Part shown: positions 16,654-24,479 of the stretch, piece after piece | Layout: every line of letters begins with the position of its first letter | How positions within the stretch are numbered: the first letter of the stretch is position 1 | From: Kineosporia mesophila | GTDB taxonomy: Bacteria > Actinomycetota > Actinomycetes > Actinomycetales > Kineosporiaceae | Direction of reading: 5' to 3' | DNA length: 64,000 nt | NCBI RefSeq assembly: GCF_021129235.1 | Contig: NZ_JAJOMA010000029.1 | Location: 1-64,000 of the forward strand | Translations under genes and position numbers: made by a program | Notes under the pieces: model-generated | The model's input: only the letters and a program-made list of their open reading frames with translations | Database searches by the model: none | Told to the model about the DNA's origin: nothing

Positions 16654-16698
16654 TATAGCTTCCCGGGAAGCTATATTAGCTTCCATGGAAGCTAATAT
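16654..16698. promoter_or_regulatory. double perfect palindrome operator for MarR/EamA
   Basis: Two overlapping perfect palindromes, 22 bases (16654-16675, centre TTCCCGGGAA) and 26 bases (16673-16698, centre TTCCATGGAA), share the half-site TAGCTTCC. Their centres are 21 bases apart, two helical turns, which fits cooperative binding of two dimers. The second palindrome covers the GGAAG ribosome-binding site and reaches the ATG at 16697 of the exporter gene. MarR proteins are known to bind such dyads; the pairing here is inferred. Confidence 0.8.
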
Positions 16699-17617
16699 GC
16701 GGTGGGTGATGATCACGGCCGTCGCCCCGATCTCCTGGGGTGCGACGTACTTCGTCACGCGGCAGAGCCTGCCCGCCGACTACCCGTTCTACGGCGGGGC
16801 CCTGCGCGCCCTGCCGGCCGGGATCCTGCTGCTGCTCATCACCCGGGAGCTGCCGAAAGGCTCGTGGTGGTGGCGGTCGCTGCTGCTGGGGGCCGTGAAC
16901 TTCGGGGCGTTCTTCACCCTGATCTACGCCACGGCCCAGCTGCTGCCGGCGAGCATCGCGTCGACCCTGATGGCCACCTCGTCGGTGATGCTCATGCTGC
17001 TGGCCTGGCCTCTTCTGGCCGAGCGGCCCCAGGTGCCCGCGGTGGCCGGGGCCGTGATCGGGATCGGCGGGGTGGCCCTGATGCTGCTGGGCGAACCGGG
17101 TTCGGTCGACTACCGCGGGGTGCTGACCTCGCTCGCCGCCATGACCCTGTCGTGCGTCGGGGCGATCCTGACCAAACGCTGGAGCCCGGACGTGAACCTC
17201 CTGGCCCTGACCTCGTGGCAGCTGATCGCGGGTGGACTGCTGATCCTGCCCGTGGCCGGGCTCATCGAGGGTGCTCCCCCGGCCCTGACTCCCGAGCGGG
17301 TGGTGGCCTACGGCTACGTGACGTTCGTGGCCACGGCGCTGGGGTTCACGGTCTGGTTCGAGGGCATGCGGCGTCTGAACGCCGCGACAGTGGGGCTGAT
17401 CGGGCTGCTGAACCCGGTGGCGGGCGTGCTGCTCGGGGTGCTGGTCGGGTCGGAGGCGTTCGGGGTCAAGCAGCTGGCCGGGCTGCTGCTCGTGCTCGGC
17501 GGGATCCTGCTGGGCCAGCCCCTGGTCAGGCGGCGGATGGCTGCCGCTTCTCAGGTTTGGCCTTCATCGCCTGCACGTAGACGACCCGCTCCCGACGGGA
17601 CGAGAGATCACCTCTGA
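16697..17617 (+). CDS. EamA/DMT-family transporter
   Basis: 306 residues with ten hydrophobic segments in two EamA repeats (ITAVAPISWGATYFVTRQS begins the first; VLTSLAAMTLSCVGAILTK the second). It is a drug/metabolite exporter-type inner-membrane protein of the RhaT/YdcZ kind; the substrate is unknown. The ATG at 16697 is chosen because GGAAG lies at 16687-16691; an ATG at 16685 is also possible. Expression is probably controlled by the divergent MarR protein. Confidence 0.9.
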   Translation: MRWVMITAVAPISWGATYFVTRQSLPADYPFYGGALRALPAGILLLLITRELPKGSWWWRSLLLGAVNFGAFFTLIYATAQLLPASIASTLMATSSVMLMLLAWPLLAERPQVPAVAGAVIGIGGVALMLLGEPGSVDYRGVLTSLAAMTLSCVGAILTKRWSPDVNLLALTSWQLIAGGLLILPVAGLIEGAPPALTPERVVAYGYVTFVATALGFTVWFEGMRRLNAATVGLIGLLNPVAGVLLGVLVGSEAFGVKQLAGLLLVLGGILLGQPLVRRRMAAASQVWPSSPARRRPAPDGTRDHL

Positions 17618-17633
17618 CCTATTATCGGGCGAT

Positions 17634-18311
17634 ATGAGGTTGCTGTGGATGCGGCTGGCCCCGGTCGTCGTCGTGCTCGCGCTGACCGGCTGTTCCGCGG
17701 GCGATCCGGGCTCCGGACCGGAGGAATCCCCGGCCACGAGTGAGCTGGAACAGGATCTGAACGGCGCGGTGGGCTCGATCGAGAACTACTGGGCGACGTT
17801 CTTCGCCTCGCAAGGTGGGCAGTTCCAGCCGGTCGAGGCGGTCATCCCCTACGCCGGGCCGGACGACGGCACCTGCGGCGGTGAGCCCTTCGCGCAGAAC
17901 AATGCCTTCTTCTGCCCGAGCGAGAACTTCATCGCCTACGACGCGAACTTCATCAAGGAGCAGTACGAGTCGATCGGCGACGCGTTCGTCTTCTACGTGA
18001 TCGGCCACGAGTACGCCCACGCCGTGCAGGATTCGCTGGGCATCTCGCATCGTCTGACCATCGAGCACGAGCTCCAGGCCGACTGCCTGGCCGGGGCCTA
18101 TCTCGGCGACTCGGTGCGGGAGAACAAGCTCACGCTGGAAGACGGCGACCTGGACGAGCTGCTGAACTCCCTGGAGGCGGTCGGCGACCAGCCCGGCATC
18201 CCCTGGTTCGCCGAGGGCGCGCACGGCACGGGGCGTCAGCGCACCGAAGCGTTCACCACCGGCAGTGCCGGCACCGCCGACGGGTCGTCCTCGGTGGGCA
18301 ACTGCCTCTGA
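17634..18311 (+). CDS. neutral zinc metallopeptidase lipoprotein (YpfJ-like)
   Basis: 225 residues. The signal sequence ends in the lipobox LTGC and a short acidic linker follows. The zinc motif is His125-Glu126-x-x-His129 in VIGHEYAHAVQD, with Glu146 in HELQADCLAGAYL as probable third ligand. This is the putative neutral zinc metallopeptidase family (PF04228, YpfJ), here anchored outside the membrane. TATTAT at 17620-17625 lies eight bases before the ATG, so the transcript is probably leaderless and separate from the transporter gene 16 bases upstream. Confidence 0.88.
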   Translation: MRLLWMRLAPVVVVLALTGCSAGDPGSGPEESPATSELEQDLNGAVGSIENYWATFFASQGGQFQPVEAVIPYAGPDDGTCGGEPFAQNNAFFCPSENFIAYDANFIKEQYESIGDAFVFYVIGHEYAHAVQDSLGISHRLTIEHELQADCLAGAYLGDSVRENKLTLEDGDLDELLNSLEAVGDQPGIPWFAEGAHGTGRQRTEAFTTGSAGTADGSSSVGNCL

Positions 18312-18428
18312 CGGCACACTCGCTGTCGTCCGAACCCGTACAGGGCGTTGACCATTCACTGAAAGGTGCACTCCCGCACGGGTGTTTCTTGGGAACGCCT
18401 TGATACTCCCCCGACATCCGGCTAGGCC

Positions 18429-18480
18429 GGATGACGATTGCGTGGCTGATCGTCATCCGCCGGCGGCCGGTCCGCCGGCG
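18429..18480 (+). promoter_or_regulatory. two consecutive hairpins in the leader of the metallopeptidase gene
   Basis: A 10-base perfect stem (GGATGACGAT at 18429-18438 with 18449-18458, loop 10) is followed at once by a 9-base perfect stem (CGCCGGCGG at 18458-18466 with 18472-18480, loop 5). Both lie 15-65 bases before the GGAGG ribosome-binding site of the next gene. They may be a terminator for the lipoprotein gene 118 bases upstream or a 5' leader structure. Confidence 0.4.
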
Positions 18481-18507
18481 CCGAACCCTGAACTCGGAGG
18501 ACGACGC

Positions 18508-20136
18508 ATGGCACGACCCGTACGGGGTAACCGCAAGCGGTTGCTCTACTCCACCGGCACGGCGGCCGCGGTGCTCGGGGTCGGTGTGGCGCTGGTCGCG
18601 TCACCGGCTCTGGCCGTGCGGCCCTGGGCCGCCAAGACCACCGCCGCGAGCCCCCCGGCCGAGAAGGCGACCAACCTGGCCCTGAACAAGAAGGTCACCG
18701 GCTCGGCCGCCTGCACGACCAGCGAGACCCCGGCTCAGGCCGTGAACGGCACGGTGGACGGCGGGCGTTCGGACAAGTGGTGCTCCGGTGCGCGCACGCC
18801 CCGCCTGACGATCGACCTCGGTCGCTCGTACGACCTGACCTCGGTGACCGTCCAGCACGCGCAGGCCGGGGGTGAGGACGCGTCGCTCAACACGCGGGCC
18901 TTCACGGTGCGGGTGTCGGCGGACGGCAAGAAGTACACGACCGTGACGCGGGTGCGGAACAACCACGCGGCGCAGACCACCCGGACGGTCACGACCGCGG
19001 GCCGGTACGTGCAGCTCCTGGTGAGCACCCCCGAACAGAAGCGCCACCAGGGCGCCGCCGCACGGATCTACGAGGTCGCGGTGACCGGGGCCAACGGAAC
19101 GACCACCCCGCCCACGGCCACCCCGCCCACGGCCACCACCGCTCCGCCGAAGCCGACCGCCGCGCCGACACCGACGTCCACAGTTACCCAGAAACCCACC
19201 ACCACGACGACTTCGGACCCGAAGCCGACCACCGCCGATTGCCACACCGACGCCCCGGCGACCCTCACCGACTACGTGGCCGAGCACACCGACAAGCTCA
19301 CGCGGGTCGGCTGCAACGGCGACGTGGCCGTGTACTACAACGACCAGCTCAAAGCCCTGCCCGCGGCGCAGACCGCCTGGGTGACACCGTTCGCGACGGA
19401 CGTGTGGAAGTACCTGAAGAAGTCGTACGGCGCGTGCGACGCCCCGCGCACCCTGACGGCGAAGGTCGGCACGGCGTGCGAGCAATGGGGCGCGCCGAAA
19501 CCCGCGCTGTTCTTCCTGCACAAGGACACGGTGAGCGGCGGCACGGTCTCTGGCCGGTTCGACGCCAAGTCCAGCTTCCGCACCACGAACGACATCGGCT
19601 ACGGCAACTGGAAGGAGGACGACACCCAGCTACACGACATCATCGTGCACGAGGCCTGCCACCAGGTGGAGGGTGCGAGCCAGGGCACGCACGGCTCGCC
19701 GGCCTTCCCGATCTGGGGTGACTCGAAGTGGGCCGAGTTCTGCCTGTACGACTTCTACGCCAGCACCGGCCGTACCGCCGACGCCGAGCGGGTTCTCGCC
19801 AGTTTCTCGAAGGGCAGCGACAACCTGCCGGCCGGGGCGAGGAACGCCGCCTGGTTCAAGGGCTGGTTCCTGCCGCTGTGGCAGGAGGGCGGTAAGAGCC
19901 CCGAGGTGATGGAGAAGTTCTTCGGGCTCACGGCGCAGTACTTCCCGACGCGCATGGAGAACGACGGCGCCGACCCGGCGTACACCCGGTCGATGAATGT
20001 CGGCGAGTACGTGCTGTTCACCAGCGCGGCCGCCGGTAAGGACCTGAGCGGCCGGGCCGCGACGGTGTTCAACTCGGGCTGGAAGCAGGCTGAGTTCGAT
20101 CAGGCGCGCAAGGATTTCCCCGCCCTGAAGTTCTGA
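18508..20136 (+). CDS. secreted metallopeptidase with F5/8-type (discoidin) carbohydrate-binding domain
   Basis: 542 residues: a signal peptide (LLYSTGTAAAVLGVGVALVA, ALAV), a discoidin/CBM32-like domain from about residue 54 to 195 (ATNLALNKKVTGSAACTTSE, WCSGARTPRLTIDLGRSYDL), a Pro/Thr-rich linker to about residue 245, and a C-terminal peptidase domain with zinc motif His381-Glu382-x-x-His385 (IIVHEACHQVEG) and a downstream WGDSKWAEF that may hold the third ligand. It is probably a secreted protease held near a glycan surface. ATG 18508 follows CGGAGGACGACGC. It ends seven bases before a palindromic terminator. Confidence 0.8.
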   Translation: MARPVRGNRKRLLYSTGTAAAVLGVGVALVASPALAVRPWAAKTTAASPPAEKATNLALNKKVTGSAACTTSETPAQAVNGTVDGGRSDKWCSGARTPRLTIDLGRSYDLTSVTVQHAQAGGEDASLNTRAFTVRVSADGKKYTTVTRVRNNHAAQTTRTVTTAGRYVQLLVSTPEQKRHQGAAARIYEVAVTGANGTTTPPTATPPTATTAPPKPTAAPTPTSTVTQKPTTTTTSDPKPTTADCHTDAPATLTDYVAEHTDKLTRVGCNGDVAVYYNDQLKALPAAQTAWVTPFATDVWKYLKKSYGACDAPRTLTAKVGTACEQWGAPKPALFFLHKDTVSGGTVSGRFDAKSSFRTTNDIGYGNWKEDDTQLHDIIVHEACHQVEGASQGTHGSPAFPIWGDSKWAEFCLYDFYASTGRTADAERVLASFSKGSDNLPAGARNAAWFKGWFLPLWQEGGKSPEVMEKFFGLTAQYFPTRMENDGADPAYTRSMNVGEYVLFTSAAAGKDLSGRAATVFNSGWKQAEFDQARKDFPALKF

Positions 20137-20142
20137 TTCGTT

Positions 20143-20185
20143 CGTGATCAGGCAAAGTGTCCCCGGGACACTTTGCCTGATCACG
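20143..20185. terminator. bidirectional hairpin terminator
   Basis: A 21-base perfect inverted repeat (CGTGATCAGGCAAAGTGT... at 20143-20163 with 20165-20185) around one base, between the convergent metallopeptidase and DHQS-II genes. It shares the outer CGTGATCA and the gross layout with the larger dispersed hairpin repeat but lacks the TTCTAGAA core. Terminator is the natural role. Confidence 0.75.
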
Positions 20186-20191
20186 GGGACG

Positions 20192-21298
20192 TTATTGTTC
20201 CAGGCAGAACTCGTCGATCGGGTAGCCGACGTGCCGCGAGGCGGTGGGCAGGTAGCCCCAGACCCGGTCGCCCGGCGTCAGTTCGGTGCTGTTGAGCACT
20301 GCGTCACCCGGGCCGAGAACTCGCACGTGCCAGTCGTCTTGAAGGATCAGGTTGACCCGGGTGCCGTCGGGGGCCTCGGCCGTGACCGAGAGCAGGGGAC
20401 GGGTCTCGATCTTCACCCGGCCGACCGTGACCGCACGGGTCTGGCCCCGCGCGTCGACGGCGAGAACCTGACTGCCCGAGCGCAGTTCGCTGAGGTAGTT
20501 GGTGCGCTCGTTGACCGACAGGGTGTACGAGTGGATCGCCCCGGCGTTGACCCGGAACGGGCGGGTCGGCATGTACGGCAGCGGGTGGGTCTCGCTGACG
20601 CAGAGAATCATGCCGGTGGAGTGCGACCCGACGAGAATGCCCTCGTCCTGCCGGAAGTACGTGCAGGTGTCCACGCAGGCGCGCTCGCCCATGCCGACGT
20701 GCGCCACCTCCTTGACCACCAGCTCCACCAGTTTCAGTTCGGGCGTGACCGTCTGCGCCGCCTCAGCCAGGCGCGCGGCGTCACCCACCACCTGCGGCGC
20801 GAGTAGTACCCCGTCGGAACCCCGCTCCAGCACGCCGAAGACGATGCCGGCCTCCTCCACGTCGGCGACCTCGGTGATGATGCTGCCCTGGGCCCGGTCG
20901 GCCGCGGCGAGCACGATCTCCAACGGGATCTTGGTGGGGTCGCGGAACCTCAGCAGGCTCCACTTCTGCGTGGCGGCGGCGCGGCAGGCGTTCTCCAGCG
21001 AGGGCGCGTCGACGATCTCGACGAACGGCCCCACCTCCACGTCGGGGTATTTCAGGGCCAGGACCGCCGGGTCCCCGTGGCGGGCCGGATCGGCGATCAC
21101 CACGTCGACACCGGGCAGTTCGTCGGGCAAGTCGTTGCTCTCCCGCAGGAACAGCACCCGGGTGACGCTCGGCGGAACACTCCCCAGCGTGCCCAGATCA
21201 TCGGTCAGAATGCCGTCGATACCGTGGTGCAGGGCCTCTTCGATGATCGCTTCCCGCGACCCGTTGCTTGTGGTGACGTCCAGCCAGCAGAGCTTCAT
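20192..21298 (-). CDS. 3-dehydroquinate synthase II family protein (GriH-like)
   Basis: 368 residues of the archaeal-type DHQS family (PF01959), with ACVDTCTYFRQDEGILVGSH in the middle, ETHPLPYMPTRPFRVNAGAI and a C-terminal beta domain ending TASRHVGYPIDEFC. In actinobacteria this family includes GriH, which turns the C7 product of GriI into 3-amino-4-hydroxybenzoate. The DhnA-type aldolase gene 45 bases upstream on the same strand is exactly the expected partner. AAGGAGAACGTAG precedes the ATG. A shikimate role is less likely in this context. Confidence 0.85.
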   Translation of the reverse strand: MKLCWLDVTTSNGSREAIIEEALHHGIDGILTDDLGTLGSVPPSVTRVLFLRESNDLPDELPGVDVVIADPARHGDPAVLALKYPDVEVGPFVEIVDAPSLENACRAAATQKWSLLRFRDPTKIPLEIVLAAADRAQGSIITEVADVEEAGIVFGVLERGSDGVLLAPQVVGDAARLAEAAQTVTPELKLVELVVKEVAHVGMGERACVDTCTYFRQDEGILVGSHSTGMILCVSETHPLPYMPTRPFRVNAGAIHSYTLSVNERTNYLSELRSGSQVLAVDARGQTRAVTVGRVKIETRPLLSVTAEAPDGTRVNLILQDDWHVRVLGPGDAVLNSTELTPGDRVWGYLPTASRHVGYPIDEFCLEQ

Positions 21299-21343
21299 CT
21301 ACGTTCTCCTTGGGTTGGGAGGCGCTACGGGTTCAGCTGCGGG

Positions 21344-22168
21344 TCAGCGGGCGAGGATCTCGACCGGGCGCACGGGCGCGCGCGTACCCGAGACCTCTGG
21401 CGCCCGGCGCACGGCCCGGACCACCGAGCGGGTGACCGTGGCCGGGTCACCGGACTGAAAGATGCTGCGGCCCATGGCAACGCCGGCCGCCCCGGTGCTC
21501 ATCACGGCATCCACGTGCTCGATCAGCTCGGAGGTGTCGGCGATGCGCACACCACCGGCTGTGAGCAGGGGGATCGGGCAGGTCCGCACCACGTCGCGCA
21601 TGGCGGCCACGTCACCGCAGTACGGCGTCTTCACCAGATCGGCCCCGAGCTCGGCGGCGAGCAGGGCGGCGTGGGCGATCAGCTCGGGCGACCGCGGATC
21701 GCTGACGCGGGGGCCACGCGGGTACACCATGGCCAGCAACGGAAGGTTCCAGCGGTCGCAGGCCTCGGCCACCGCGGCCAGGTCGGCCACCTGCCGGCGC
21801 TCGTCGAGCGAGCCGAGATTCACGTGCACGCTCACCGCGTCGGCCCCGGCCCGCAGCGCCTCCTCCACGGTCGCGACCAGGTATTTGGCATCCGGGTCGG
21901 GGGCCTGGGCGGTGCTCGCGCTGAGGTGCACGATGAGGCTGAGGTCGGCGAACCGGTACGGCTCGACGCGGCGCAGCGCTCCTTTGTGCAGGACGACAGC
22001 ATCGGCTCCGCCCTCGGCCACCGCGGCGACCAGGTCGTCGAGGGCGGTGCCGGGCATGATCGGGCCGTCGCTGATCGGATGGTCGAGCGGCACGACGACG
22101 AATCTGTCGTCGCCGGAACGGGAGAGCCGGCGTAACCGCAGCCCTCTCGCGAACGCGGTGGTGGACAT
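21344..22168 (-). CDS. DhnA-type class I aldolase (GriI-like)
   Basis: 274 residues, TIM barrel of the DeoC/FbaB-LsrF group. Asp29 in VPLDHPISDGP, Tyr149 in AMVYPRG and Lys180 in ADLVKTPYCGD are the expected catalytic residues, Lys180 forming the Schiff base. GGVRIADTSEL and GAAGVAMGRSIFQ complete the phosphate site. GriI joins aspartate semialdehyde and dihydroxyacetone phosphate; archaeal homologs (ADH synthase, AroA') start a variant shikimate route. With the GriH-like gene next door, 3-amino-4-hydroxybenzoate synthesis is the best reading. Confidence 0.85.
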   Translation of the reverse strand: MSTTAFARGLRLRRLSRSGDDRFVVVPLDHPISDGPIMPGTALDDLVAAVAEGGADAVVLHKGALRRVEPYRFADLSLIVHLSASTAQAPDPDAKYLVATVEEALRAGADAVSVHVNLGSLDERRQVADLAAVAEACDRWNLPLLAMVYPRGPRVSDPRSPELIAHAALLAAELGADLVKTPYCGDVAAMRDVVRTCPIPLLTAGGVRIADTSELIEHVDAVMSTGAAGVAMGRSIFQSGDPATVTRSVVRAVRRAPEVSGTRAPVRPVEILAR

Positions 22169-22486
22169 GGTCGATCCCCTCAGTCGGAAGGAGCTCTCGC
22201 GGAGATCGGCACGATCAGGGCGCGGGCCGGGCCCAGGGCCTCGGCTCGTGTCGGTCCCCCGCCACGCGGTGCGCTGAACCGCAGCGGCTCGGCCACCATA
22301 AACCGCCTGAACCACGCCCGTAGGGCGTATCGGCGGATTTCGCCGACTTCGCGGTGGACCACTGCGACAATGGTTTTCACTCGGAACCGGACTGCACCAG
22401 GCGCACCGGCGCCAGCCATCGTTGTCGGCACTGCCCCCGGGCTGAACCCGCGATCCAGCGGGGGTTGACGCGACCCCCAACTCCTC
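22169..22486. other. non-coding region upstream of the griI-like operon
   Basis: About 318 bases that should hold the promoter of the minus-strand operon. Three dyads lie close together: ACGCCC-GTA-GGGCGT (22314-22328), CGGCG-GATTT-CGCCG (22331-22345) and an imperfect one around 22351. An 83-codon minus-strand frame here is Arg-rich and resembles nothing, so I do not call it. The dyads are possible binding sites for a pathway regulator; none is encoded nearby. Confidence 0.4.
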
Positions 22487-22568
22487 CGTGATCATGCAAA
22501 ACCTCCCCGGAGTTCTAGAACTTTCAGCGCAAGAGTTCTAGAACTCTGGGGAGGTTTTGCATGATCGC
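22487..22568. repeat. dispersed hairpin repeat, copy B
   Basis: Same outer arms as copy A (CGTGATCATGCAAAACC at the left, the complement with one change, ATCGCG for ATCACG, at the right) and the same TTCTAGAACT inner arms. Pairing runs almost unbroken from 22487 to about 22524 against its complement. It sits between the promoter region of the griI-like operon and a decayed dehydrogenase gene, not between two convergent intact genes. Confidence 0.85.
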
Positions 22569-22659
22569 GGAAGGTTTGAGGGGGCCTCGGCGGCGGGCGG
22601 CCGGGCTCCAGGAGGGTGGCTCCTATCGGGGATTGCGGCGCCTGCACGACCTGTTCGAG

Positions 22660-22852
22660 GGCGGCAGCGTTTCACGACCAGCGCCCCGGCCCACGTCGTC
22701 TCGGCGATCATCGACAGCGTCGACGTCACACCCACACCCCGGCGCCTGCCCCTCGACAGTGACTCCGGGACCGCGATGACGATCTCGCTCCAGGCCCCCG
22801 GCCGGATGACCTGCTCACGCGGAAGGATCTCGCGGGATCCACCGACATCTGA
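22660..22852 (+). pseudogene. C-terminal relic of a short-chain dehydrogenase
   Basis: One frame reads HVVSAIIDSVDVTPTPRRLP then LDSDSGTA, the usual end of an SDR-family oxidoreductase (AIIDAVDADPTPRRLPLGSDA-like). The frame then shifts between about 22776 and 22818, and another frame gives DDLLTRKDLAGSTDI and a stop at 22850-22852, again the typical SDR C-terminus. The body of the gene with its Rossmann fold is absent. So this is a truncated and frame-shifted remnant right after the copy B repeat. Confidence 0.6.
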
Positions 22853-22886
22853 TGCGGTGGGCGCCTTCTCGGTCCGGGTAGGAGAA

Positions 22887-22988
22887 ATGATTGAGGACGA
22901 GGTCGAGCCCCGGCGCGCAGAGGTCACCTTCCCGGTGACCGGCGAGACACCGGCCGAGAGCAGGGTCTACACCTGCGCCCGGTCGTAG
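22887..22988 (+). CDS. possible small ORF
   Basis: 33 codons from ATG 22887 with GTAGGAGAA directly before it, giving MIEDEVEPRRAEVTFPVTGE and ending VYTCARS. It lies after the dehydrogenase relic. The spacing to the ribosome-binding site is tight, there is no recognised family, and it may be part of the same decayed region. Confidence 0.2.
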   Translation: MIEDEVEPRRAEVTFPVTGETPAESRVYTCARS

Positions 22989-23058
22989 AGGAGTTCTCGC
23001 ACAGCGATTTCCGGGGCGGAGCCGCCGATCGGCCGGCGCATCCGGGGAGCCTGCCGGG

Positions 23059-23196
23059 TCAGCAGGCGCATCGGTCGGGGGCGAACATCCGCGGCGTTGC
23101 GGTCGCGACCCGGACCGGCCATCGCCTCAGCTCGCGCTCACTCAGGTCGGCCCCCGCGGTGCCGGCGTAGACCAGCGAGTACGGCCTGTCGATCAC
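23059..23196 (-). CDS. small protein translationally coupled to the upstream gene
   Basis: 45 codons. The GTG at 23196 overlaps the stop of the gene ending at 23193 (GTGA), the usual sign of coupling. The product begins MIDRPYSLVYAGTAGADLSE and ends with FAPDRCAC. Family unknown. The overlap and the protein-like composition support it; its size leaves doubt. Confidence 0.4.
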   Translation of the reverse strand: MIDRPYSLVYAGTAGADLSERELRRWPVRVATATPRMFAPDRCAC

Positions 23197-23741
23197 GCCG
23201 CGTCGATGTCTTCGACACCGTTGCGGCGACGGCCGGTGACCTTCGCATACTCGGCCGGGACGTCCCAGCTGCTGCCGTCGCGCGGGCGGTGGAAACGGAC
23301 GGTGAGGCCGATGGGACCCACCGTAATGACCTCGTACCAGACCGAGAGATAGCGCACACGGTCGCCGGGCTCGAAGTCGTTCGGGCCCCAGCGGCGGGTG
23401 CGGCCCTGCTCGATCATCTGGTCCAGAGCGTCGTTCTCCGCAGCGATGTGCTCGCTGAGTGTGCGCACGGCCGCCTGGGTTTCGGCGCGGCGCACGGGGT
23501 CGCTGACATCGGTCAGCACGCGGCGCAGGCGGCGGAGGTTGCCGGCGTCGCGGGCGATGCGCTGCTTCACGACCATCGGGCGGTCGAGGGCGCCGGGCTG
23601 GTCGAAGGCCTGCGACATGAGCATCGCCAGGGCCATCTCCGAGCCCGGTTCGATCTCCGGCTCCGGAGCGGCCGCGTGGCGACCCTGGCGCACCAGGCGC
23701 AGCGTGGTGGTGGGGGCCGTCGAAGGTGATCTGCTCGTCAT
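23193..23741 (-). CDS. hypothetical protein
   Basis: 182 residues from ATG 23741 (AAGG upstream). The N-terminal part is Thr/Ser/Arg-rich. The middle is a predicted long helix (IARDAGNLRRLRRVLTDVSD, ETQAAVRTLSEHIAAENDAL). The C-terminal 60 residues look like a small beta domain (FEPGDRVRYLSVWYEVITVG, LTVRFHRPRDGSSWDVPAEY). No signal peptide. The family is not recognised. It overlaps the 45-codon gene downstream. Confidence 0.55.
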   Translation of the reverse strand: MTSRSPSTAPTTTLRLVRQGRHAAAPEPEIEPGSEMALAMLMSQAFDQPGALDRPMVVKQRIARDAGNLRRLRRVLTDVSDPVRRAETQAAVRTLSEHIAAENDALDQMIEQGRTRRWGPNDFEPGDRVRYLSVWYEVITVGPIGLTVRFHRPRDGSSWDVPAEYAKVTGRRRNGVEDIDAA

Positions 23742-24479
23742 CTGGATCTGCCTTACGGGAAAGCGGCTGGGGAAGACCCGGGCCCGTGCTCGTAGGAGAC
23801 GGCACCGGATCGGTGCGGGCCCCACGCTCTGCTCGAGGGCCGGCGACCGGGTTGCCGGAAACGTTGGGGACATCCGGCTGGGTCCGGGCAGAGTGAGCCT
23901 GATCCACTCGCCCACGGAAGCCGATGTATTGATCATATTCACAGCTCAGACCCCGGAACGCAACCTGCCCTTTCCGTACATGGACCAACACTCATCCAAA
24001 TACCGCTCCGAAACGGGCAATTCCGCCGGGCACACAGCGTCAGCGACCCACACACGTCCGTAAATCCGCGACTGGCAACCCACTTCGGCCGCACCCGACC
24101 AGAATCGCCAGTTTCCTCGTCCCTCATTGGATTTCGGCCACCGACCACCGACCGGGGCACCTTTTCGCGGGCCGACCGCACCGCGGCGCCATCGGGCGGC
24201 CCGGGGAACCAGCCACGGGCGACCAGGTCCCGGAAGACCCGGCGAACCCGTTCCGATGAACAGTGACGCTGTGTATTCCCGGGCCGGGCCCGAAGGGGCG
24301 ACGGAACGCCCACCCCGGGCCGCTCGTCGTCATGACATGTCAGTAACCGACACGAGCAGGGGTGGCCCCGCAGGAAGCGGATGTGAAATTCCGTGTCAGG
24401 ATGGCAGACGGCCTCGGCCCGGAGACAGAGACGTCAGGTCCGGACCTTCACTACCCACAGTCGCCAAGGTGAGAGAGTC
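23742..24479. other. long gene-poor region upstream of oleA
   Basis: 738 bases in which no frame on either strand looks like a protein. Parts are less GC-rich than the surroundings (23925-24065). A perfect palindrome TGACATGTCA lies at 24333-24342, 138 bases before the oleA start. An antisense frame around 23939-24313 is Arg/Pro-rich and has no homology I recognise. The region may hold a long oleA leader, an RNA gene or decayed sequence. Confidence 0.45.

Noticed and set aside
22180-22431. 83-codon minus-strand frame just upstream of the griI-like gene
   Set aside because: Arg-rich, no ribosome-binding site, contains the dyads of the promoter region; more likely non-coding.
23939-24313. Minus-strand frame upstream of oleA with VRRVFRDLVARGWF
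   Set aside because: A short HTH-like look but no start signal and poor composition in the remainder.
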